From contig NZ_KQ948661.1 of assembly GCF_001514145.1 (NCBI RefSeq), positions 310,001 through 374,000 of the forward strand: 64,000 nt of DNA. Reading direction: 5' to 3'. Position numbers and translations under genes: made by a program. This DNA is from Streptomyces canus. Lineage in GTDB: Bacteria; Actinomycetota; Actinomycetes; Streptomycetales; Streptomycetaceae. The notes below the pieces were generated by a model, which worked only from the letters and a program-made list of their open reading frames with translations, was not told the origin of the DNA and made no database searches. This document shows positions 58,905 through 64,000 of this stretch, piece after piece (the stretch's first letter is position 1; every line of letters starts with the position of its first letter).

Positions 58905-61481
58905 ATGCTTCAGGCCACACCGCTCACCGAGGGATGGATCCTGCGGCACGAGGGGGGTGAACTCCCGGCCGTCGTACCGGGATGCGTACACACGGACCTG
59001 CTGGCGGCGGGAGCGGTCCCGGATCCCTTTCTCGGGCGGAACGAGACCGACCTGGCCTGGGTGGGGCGGCGGGACTGGACGTACGAGACCGAACTGCCGC
59101 CCGTGGACGGGCACGAGCAGACCGACCTCGTCTTCGACGGTTTGGACACCGTGGCCGAGATTCTCCTGGACGGCCAACTCCTGGGCCGGACCAGGAACAT
59201 GCACCGCTCGTACCGCTTCGACGTGACCGGCATGGCGGGACGGCTCGCCGTGCGGTTCGTCTCCGCCTACGCCGAGGCCGAGGCCGTGCGGGGCAAGCTG
59301 GGCGAACGACCCGCCGCGTATGCCGAGCCCTACCAGTACCTCCGCAAGATGGCCTGCTCCTTCGGCTGGGACTGGGGGCCGACGCTGGTGACGGCCGGAA
59401 TCTGGCGGCCGGTGCGGATCGAGCGGTGGTCGACGGCCAGGATCGCCCGGGTGCGGCCGCTGGTGACCGTCGGCGAACAGGGCCTGGGCGTCGTGGAGTT
59501 GGCTGTCGAGGTCGAGCGGGCCCGGGTCGAGGCGCCGCTGAGGGTCGAGGCTTCCGTGGGTGGGGTGCGGGCGATCGCCTCCCTTGACGGCACCGAGGGG
59601 GTCGTACGCCTCGAAGTGCCCGACGTGGGGCTGTGGTGGCCGCGTGGATACGGTGAACAGCCTCTGTATGACGTCGAGTTGACGCTCCTGCACGAGGGCC
59701 GCCCGCTGGACGTGTGGCGGCGCCGGGTCGGCTTCCGTACCGTCGAGCTGGACCGCTCGGCCGACGCACACGGCACCGGGTTCACCCTCGTCGTCAACGG
59801 CGAGCGGCTCTTCGCGCGCGGCGTGAACTGGATCCCGGACGACGTCTTCCCCTCCCGGATCACTCGTGAGCGGTACCGGGAGCGGCTGGGACAGGCGGCC
59901 GGTGCCGGGGTGGACCTGGTGCGGATCTGGGGCGGCGGGATCTACGAGAGCGAGGACTTCTACGACGCCTGCGACGAGCTCGGGCTGCTGGTCTGGCAGG
60001 ACTTCCCGTTCGCGTGCGCCGCCTACCCGGAGGAGCAGCCGCTGCGGGGCGAGGTGGAGGCGGAGGCCCGGGAGAACGTCGTACGGCTGATGCCGCATCC
60101 CTCGCTCGTGCTGTGGAACGGCAACAACGAGAACCTGTGGGGGTTCCGGGACTGGGGATGGGAGGCGCGGCTCGCCGGGGACTCCTGGGGAGAGGGGTAC
60201 TACCTGGGCGTACTGCCGCGGGTGGTGGCCGAGTTGGACCCCACGCGGCCGTACACGGCGGGGAGCCCCTGGTCCGGGTCGTGGGAGCATCACCCGAACG
60301 ATCCGGCGCACGGGACGCACCACTCCTGGGAGGTGTGGAACCGGGAGGACTACGCCGAGTACCGCGGCGAAGTGCCGCGTTTCGTGGCCGAGTTCGGCTG
60401 GCAGGCGCCGCCCGCGTACGCCACGCTGGCGCGTGCGCTGCCCGGGGAGGTACTGGCGGCGGACTCCCCCGGTGTGCTGCATCACCAGAAGGCCGACGAC
60501 GGGAACGGCAAGCTTCGGCGTGGGCTGGAGCGGCATTTCGCCTTTCCCGAGGGGGACTTCGACCGCTGGCACTACCTCATGCAGGTCAACCAGGCGCGGG
60601 CCGTGGCCGCGGGGATCGAGCACTGGAGGTCGCACTGGCCGGTGTGCGCGGGGACGGTGGTGTGGCAGCTCAACGACTGCTGGCCGGTGACGAGTTGGGC
60701 CGCCATCGACGGGGACGGGCGGGAGAAACCGCTGTATCACGAGCTGCGGCGCCTGTACGCGGACCGGTTGCTGACGGTCCGGATGCGCGGCCGGAAGCTG
60801 GTGTTGGCGGCCGTCAACCAGGCGGGCGAGCCGTGGGCGGGGGTGCTGCGGCTGCGGCGGATGTCGGTGGACGGCAAGGTGATCGACGAGACCGAGCTGA
60901 ACTTCCGCGCGGCCCGACGTACGGTCACCGATGTGACGGTTCCGCCGGAACTGGTGCCGGTGGGGCCGAAGGAGTTCCTGGTGGCGGACGCGGGCGGGGA
61001 CGGCGGTGTGGACCGGGGAGCGGCTGTGGGCGCCGACACGGGCTGGGGCTCGGCTGCCGGCACGGACCGGGAAGGGAATGCGGGCACAGGCCGGGGCTCG
61101 ACTGCGGGCGCGGGGGTGGCTGAGGATGCGGGCGCGGGCCGCGGCTCGGACAAGAAGGCCGGCGCAGGCGCGGGCCAGGACGCCGGGACGCGGCCAGGCG
61201 GTCTGCGGGCGCTGTACTTTCCCTCACCGGACCGGGAAATCCCCTACCCGCGGCCGGAGTTCGACGTGGCCGTGGTGCCGGGGGCCGTGACCGTGACGGC
61301 ACGCACCCTCGTACGGGATCTGCTGCTCCAGGCGGACCGGCTGGATCCGGCGGCCCGGGCCGACCGGGGGCTGGTCACGTTGTTGCCCGGGGAGCGGGTG
61401 ACCATCGGGGTCAGCGGCTGGAAGACTCCTGATCCGGACGCCGCTCGGTCCGCCCTGTACTGCCTGGAGCCCAGCCGATGA
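58905..61481 (+). CDS. GH2 beta-mannosidase
   Basis: 858 residues with a sandwich domain, immunoglobulin-like domain and a TIM barrel. Acid/base Glu409 lies in WNGNNENLWGF and nucleophile Glu496 in VAEFGWQAPPA. The N-terminal GGELPAVVPGCVHTDLLAAG and CSFGWDWGPTLVTAGIWRP are typical of beta-mannosidases. It would split beta-mannosides after import. A Gly/Ala/Asp-rich insert of about 65 residues interrupts the C-terminal domain (codons near 61000-61200). ATG at 58905 follows AGGAG. Overlaps the LacI gene by 4 bp (ATGA). Confidence 0.93.
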   Translation: MLQATPLTEGWILRHEGGELPAVVPGCVHTDLLAAGAVPDPFLGRNETDLAWVGRRDWTYETELPPVDGHEQTDLVFDGLDTVAEILLDGQLLGRTRNMHRSYRFDVTGMAGRLAVRFVSAYAEAEAVRGKLGERPAAYAEPYQYLRKMACSFGWDWGPTLVTAGIWRPVRIERWSTARIARVRPLVTVGEQGLGVVELAVEVERARVEAPLRVEASVGGVRAIASLDGTEGVVRLEVPDVGLWWPRGYGEQPLYDVELTLLHEGRPLDVWRRRVGFRTVELDRSADAHGTGFTLVVNGERLFARGVNWIPDDVFPSRITRERYRERLGQAAGAGVDLVRIWGGGIYESEDFYDACDELGLLVWQDFPFACAAYPEEQPLRGEVEAEARENVVRLMPHPSLVLWNGNNENLWGFRDWGWEARLAGDSWGEGYYLGVLPRVVAELDPTRPYTAGSPWSGSWEHHPNDPAHGTHHSWEVWNREDYAEYRGEVPRFVAEFGWQAPPAYATLARALPGEVLAADSPGVLHHQKADDGNGKLRRGLERHFAFPEGDFDRWHYLMQVNQARAVAAGIEHWRSHWPVCAGTVVWQLNDCWPVTSWAAIDGDGREKPLYHELRRLYADRLLTVRMRGRKLVLAAVNQAGEPWAGVLRLRRMSVDGKVIDETELNFRAARRTVTDVTVPPELVPVGPKEFLVADAGGDGGVDRGAAVGADTGWGSAAGTDREGNAGTGRGSTAGAGVAEDAGAGRGSDKKAGAGAGQDAGTRPGGLRALYFPSPDREIPYPRPEFDVAVVPGAVTVTARTLVRDLLLQADRLDPAARADRGLVTLLPGERVTIGVSGWKTPDPDAARSALYCLEPSR
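61010..61200 (+). repeat. low-complexity Gly/Ala-rich coding insert in the beta-mannosidase
   Basis: The segment repeats GCGGGC, CGGGGCTCG and GGCGCGGG blocks and encodes Gly/Ala/Asp/Thr-rich residues between the domain strand GPKEFLVADA and the conserved LRALYFPSPDREI. It looks like an expanded simple-sequence stretch with intact frame. Confidence 0.7.
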
Positions 61482-62515
61482 CAGCCCAGCCGACGTCGCG
61501 CGTCACGATCAAGGACGTCGCCGCGCGTGCCGGTGTGTCCAAGGGGGCCGTCTCGCTCGCCTTCAACCACAAGCCGGGGCTGTCGGAGGCGACCCGGGAC
61601 CGGATCTTCCTGGCCGCGCGGGAGCTGGGCTGGGCGCCGAACCTCACGGCACGGACGCTGGCCGGGTCGCGGGTGGACGTGGTGGGTCTCGCGATCTGCC
61701 GGCCGGCCCGGCTGCTGGGGCTCGAACCCTTCTACATGGAGTTCGTGTCGGGCGTGGAGAGCGTGCTGATCGAGCGGAACTGCTCGCTGCTGCTGCGGCT
61801 CGTGCGGAACGTGGAGGAGGAGGTCGGGCTGCAGGAGTCGTGGTGGCGGGGACGGCAGGTCGGGGGGTCGATCCTGGTCGACTTCCGGGCCGACGATCCG
61901 CGCGTCGCGGCGACCGGGCGGCTGGGCCTGCCGGTGGTGGCGGTGGGGCACCCCGCGTTCACCGGCGGCCTCACGTCCGTGTGGACCGACGACGCCACCG
62001 CCGTGACGGAGGCCGTGCGGTATCTGGCGGTGCTGGGGCACCGACGGATCGCCCGGGTGGGTGGTGCGGCGGCGCTCGGGCACACGGCGATGAGGACGGC
62101 CGCGTTCGACGAGGCGGCGCGGAGCCTTGAGCTGGCGGGGGCCTGGCAGGTGACCACCGACTACTCGGGAGAGGCCGGGGGGCGGGCCACCCGGTCCCTG
62201 CTGACCGCCCCCTCGGCGGACCGGCCCACGGCGATCGTCTACGACAACGACATCATGGCGGTGGCCGGACTGTCGGTCGCGGCGGAGATGGGCCTGAACG
62301 TTCCGCGTGACGTCTCCCTGCTCGCCTGGGACGACTCCCAGCTCTGCCGGCTCACCCATCCCACGCTCTCCGCGATGAGCCACGACGTGCACGGATTCGG
62401 TGCGGAGGCGGCTCGGACCTTGTTCGCAGTGATCACCGGGGAGGGGCCGGGATCGCACCCCGTGCCCACTCCGGTACTGACCCCGAGGGGCTCCACCGCG
62501 CCTCCCGCGGTGTGA
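61478..62515 (+). CDS. LacI-family regulator of the beta-mannosidase locus
   Basis: 345 residues. The N-terminal HTH (VTIKDVAARAGVSKGAVSLAF) is at residues about 9-29, and the hinge and sugar-binding core (TAIVYDNDIMAVAGLSVAAE, DVSLLAWDDSQLC) are complete. It is translationally coupled to the GH2 gene and likely represses the importer and mannosidase until a mannoside is present. Confidence 0.93.
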   Translation: MTAQPTSRVTIKDVAARAGVSKGAVSLAFNHKPGLSEATRDRIFLAARELGWAPNLTARTLAGSRVDVVGLAICRPARLLGLEPFYMEFVSGVESVLIERNCSLLLRLVRNVEEEVGLQESWWRGRQVGGSILVDFRADDPRVAATGRLGLPVVAVGHPAFTGGLTSVWTDDATAVTEAVRYLAVLGHRRIARVGGAAALGHTAMRTAAFDEAARSLELAGAWQVTTDYSGEAGGRATRSLLTAPSADRPTAIVYDNDIMAVAGLSVAAEMGLNVPRDVSLLAWDDSQLCRLTHPTLSAMSHDVHGFGAEAARTLFAVITGEGPGSHPVPTPVLTPRGSTAPPAV

Positions 62516-62551
62516 CCTTCACCGCTCCGGCCTCCAGGGGTGGGCAGTCAC

Positions 62552-62567
62552 GTTACTCATAAGTAGC
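62552..62567 (+). promoter_or_regulatory. imperfect dyad before fadA
   Basis: GTTACTCATAAGTAGC pairs at 6 of 8 positions. It resembles TetR-type sites of the TTACTnnTnAGTAA class seen near actinobacterial fatty-acid genes, as far as I recall. Confidence 0.4.
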
Positions 62568-62573
62568 ATGGGT

Positions 62574-62589
62574 CTGAGCGCGCGCTCAG
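62574..62589 (+). promoter_or_regulatory. perfect 16-bp palindrome before fadA
   Basis: CTGAGCGCGCGCTCAG has 8-bp arms with no spacer and lies 44 bp before the thiolase start. It is probably a repressor site of the fatty-acid genes. Confidence 0.5.
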
Positions 62590-62632
62590 CGCATCGCAGC
62601 AGTGCAGATCCCGCATCTGGAGGAGAGCCATC

Positions 62633-63859
62633 GTGCCTCGTACCGTCAGGGACGTCGTCTTCGTCGACGGCGTCCGCACCCCGTTCGGCAAGGCGGGCCC
62701 GAAGGGCATCTACCACGAGACCCGCGCCGACGACCTCGTCGTGAAGGCGATCCGGGAGCTGCTGCGCCGCAACCCGGGTCTCGACCCGAAGAAGATCGAC
62801 GAGGTCGCCATCGCCGCGACCACGCAGATCGGTGACCAGGGTCTCACCATCGGCCGTACCGCCGGCATCCTCGCCGGTCTGCCGCAGTCGGTGCCCGGCT
62901 ACTCGATCGACCGCATGTGCGCCGGCGCGCTGACCGCCGTCACCACGGTCGCCGGGTCGGTCGCCTTCGGTGCCTACGACATCGCCATCGCCGGTGGCGT
63001 CGAGCACATGGGCCGTCACCCCATGGGCGAGGGCGTGGACCCGAACCCGCGGTTCGTCAGCGAGAAGCTGGTCGACGAGTCGGCTCTGTTCATGGGCATG
63101 ACCGCCGAGAACCTGCACGACCGCTACCCGCAGATCACCAAGCAGCGCGCCGACGAGTACGCCGTGCGCTCCCAGGAGAAGGCCGCCAAGGCTTACGCCA
63201 ACGGCAAGATCCAGGCCGACCTGGTGCCGATCTCGGTGCGCCGCACCAACCCGGAGGCCGGTGAGACCGGCTGGGGTCTGGTCACCGCCGACGAGCCGAT
63301 GCGCCCGGGGACCACCCTGGAGAACCTGTCGGGCCTCAAGACGCCGTTCCGTGTGCACGGCCGGGTCACCGCCGGTAACGCGGCCGGTCTGAACGACGGC
63401 GCCACCGCCTCCCTCATCGCGTCCGAGGACTTCGCCCGCGAGAACGACCTGCCGGTGAAGATGCGCCTCGTCTCGTACTCCTTCGTGGGTGTCGAGCCGG
63501 AGGTCATGGGCTACGGCCCGATCCCGGCCACCGAGAAGGCGCTCGCCCAGGCGGGCCTGTCCATCTCCGACATCGGCCTGTTCGAGATCAACGAGGCCTT
63601 CGCCGTCCAGGTGCTGGCCTTCCTCGACCACTACGGCATCGCGGACGACGACGAACGCGTCAACCAGTACGGCGGCGCGATCGCCTTCGGTCACCCGCTG
63701 GCCTCCTCGGGTGTGCGTCTGATGACGCAGCTGGCCCGCCAGTTCGAGGAGCAGCCCGAGGTCCGCTACGGCCTGACCACCATGTGCGTCGGCTTCGGCA
63801 TGGGCGCGACCGTCATCTGGGAGAACCCGAACCACAAGGACGCCGGAGGCAGCAAGTGA
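62633..63859 (+). CDS. fadA: acetyl-CoA acyltransferase (thiolase) FadA
   Basis: 408 residues. It carries out the last step of fatty-acid beta-oxidation. Catalytic Cys96 lies in DRMCAGAL; the late His/Cys pair is in GGAIAFGHPLASSG and TTMCVGFGMG. GTG at 62633 follows GGAGGAG. Overlaps fadB by 4 bp (GTGA), so FadA and FadB are co-translated. Confidence 0.94.
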   Translation: MPRTVRDVVFVDGVRTPFGKAGPKGIYHETRADDLVVKAIRELLRRNPGLDPKKIDEVAIAATTQIGDQGLTIGRTAGILAGLPQSVPGYSIDRMCAGALTAVTTVAGSVAFGAYDIAIAGGVEHMGRHPMGEGVDPNPRFVSEKLVDESALFMGMTAENLHDRYPQITKQRADEYAVRSQEKAAKAYANGKIQADLVPISVRRTNPEAGETGWGLVTADEPMRPGTTLENLSGLKTPFRVHGRVTAGNAAGLNDGATASLIASEDFARENDLPVKMRLVSYSFVGVEPEVMGYGPIPATEKALAQAGLSISDIGLFEINEAFAVQVLAFLDHYGIADDDERVNQYGGAIAFGHPLASSGVRLMTQLARQFEEQPEVRYGLTTMCVGFGMGATVIWENPNHKDAGGSK

Positions 63860-64000
63860 GCACCACTGAGCTCTTGAAGGGTGCGGCCGAGCTGTTCCCG
63901 GACGAGGTAGTCACCCAGGCGCACGTGCGTCACCTGGACCTGCCGTTCAACGCGGGCCGCTTCGCGCTCATCACGCTGGACAACGGCTTCGACCACACCA
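63856..64000 (+). CDS. fadB: 3-hydroxyacyl-CoA dehydrogenase/enoyl-CoA hydratase FadB (3' truncated)
   Basis: Only the first 48 codons are in the window. The start is the GTG overlapping the fadA stop. The segment LPFNAGRFALITLDNGFDHT fits the start of a crotonase-type domain, as expected for the beta-oxidation multienzyme partner of FadA. Confidence 0.75.
   Translation, partial: MSTTELLKGAAELFPDEVVTQAHVRHLDLPFNAGRFALITLDNGFDHT

Noticed and set aside
1..64000. CRISPR array, IS element or prophage
   Set aside because: No spaced direct repeats of CRISPR type, no transposase or integrase motifs, and no terminal inverted repeats were seen.

Overview
This is chromosomal DNA from a Streptomyces. 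It is very GC-rich with strong third-position GC bias, uses GTG starts often, and has many 4-bp ATGA/GTGA gene overlaps. It carries typical Streptomyces genes: MurC, MsrB, ZapE, WhiI, coproporphyrin-route heme enzymes, and ABC sugar importers without their own ATPase. From memory, the murC to hemG/hemQ to hemE to whiI to rnd to fadAB order matches the S. coelicolor region around SCO6060 down to SCO6026. No tRNA, rRNA, IS element, phage gene or CRISPR array was seen.

Layout. (1) 1-15.1 kb is a carbohydrate catabolic island: the C-terminal half of an RpiR/SIS regulator, a GH38 alpha-mannosidase coupled to a small peptidyl-prolyl isomerase-like protein, an ABC sugar importer (lipoprotein and two permeases), a GH3 enzyme, a BadF-type sugar kinase, a GH5-like enzyme and a NagZ-like GH3 hexosaminidase. 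Together they could strip and import a mannose/GlcNAc glycan such as an N-glycan core. A repeated dyad, TGGTTCATTGAACCA and variants, sits before the transcription units and is the likely operator. (2) 15.1-24.4 kb is a compact two-gene biosynthetic locus: a flavin-dependent halogenase and one 2609-residue ligase-ACP-KS-AT-DH-KR-ACP-TE protein. Its thioesterase has a Cys nucleophile, and the gene carries an in-frame TTA codon. (3) 24.6-29 kb holds msrB, murC, a conserved unknown, a RibD-like reductase and zapE.

(4) 29-40.1 kb is mixed metabolism: a secreted small protein, beta-carbonic anhydrase coupled to a SulP transporter, an SPFH protein, a PhoX-like Tat protein, a PPK2 kinase with an odd loop, a Rieske oxidoreductase, a polysaccharide deacetylase lipoprotein, a tiny zinc-ribbon protein, a Pth2-type hydrolase, a TetR regulator and two small enzymes. 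(5) 40.4-43.7 kb has a DUF692 (MNIO) enzyme, a DUF4142 protein and a TIGR04222 membrane protein, with a G-quadruplex-type repeat between the first two. (6) 43.8-55.7 kb has a secreted peptidase-like hydrolase, hemQ, hemG, a DUF4349 lipoprotein, a CoA-disulfide-reductase-like flavoprotein, rhomboid, hemE, DUF3000, whiI and ribonuclease D. (7) 55.7-62.5 kb is a second sugar island: a divergent ABC importer, a GH2 beta-mannosidase and a LacI regulator, inserted between rnd and the fatty-acid oxidation genes. (8) 62.6 kb to the end is thiolase fadA and the start of fadB.

The most interesting items are the halogenase/PKS locus with the Cys thioesterase, the shared operator of the first glycan island, a GH5 gene that seems to start at ATT, a WhiI with Glu at position 69, a PPK2 with an altered active-site loop, an MNIO locus without an obvious peptide substrate, and a set of genes that look leaderless.
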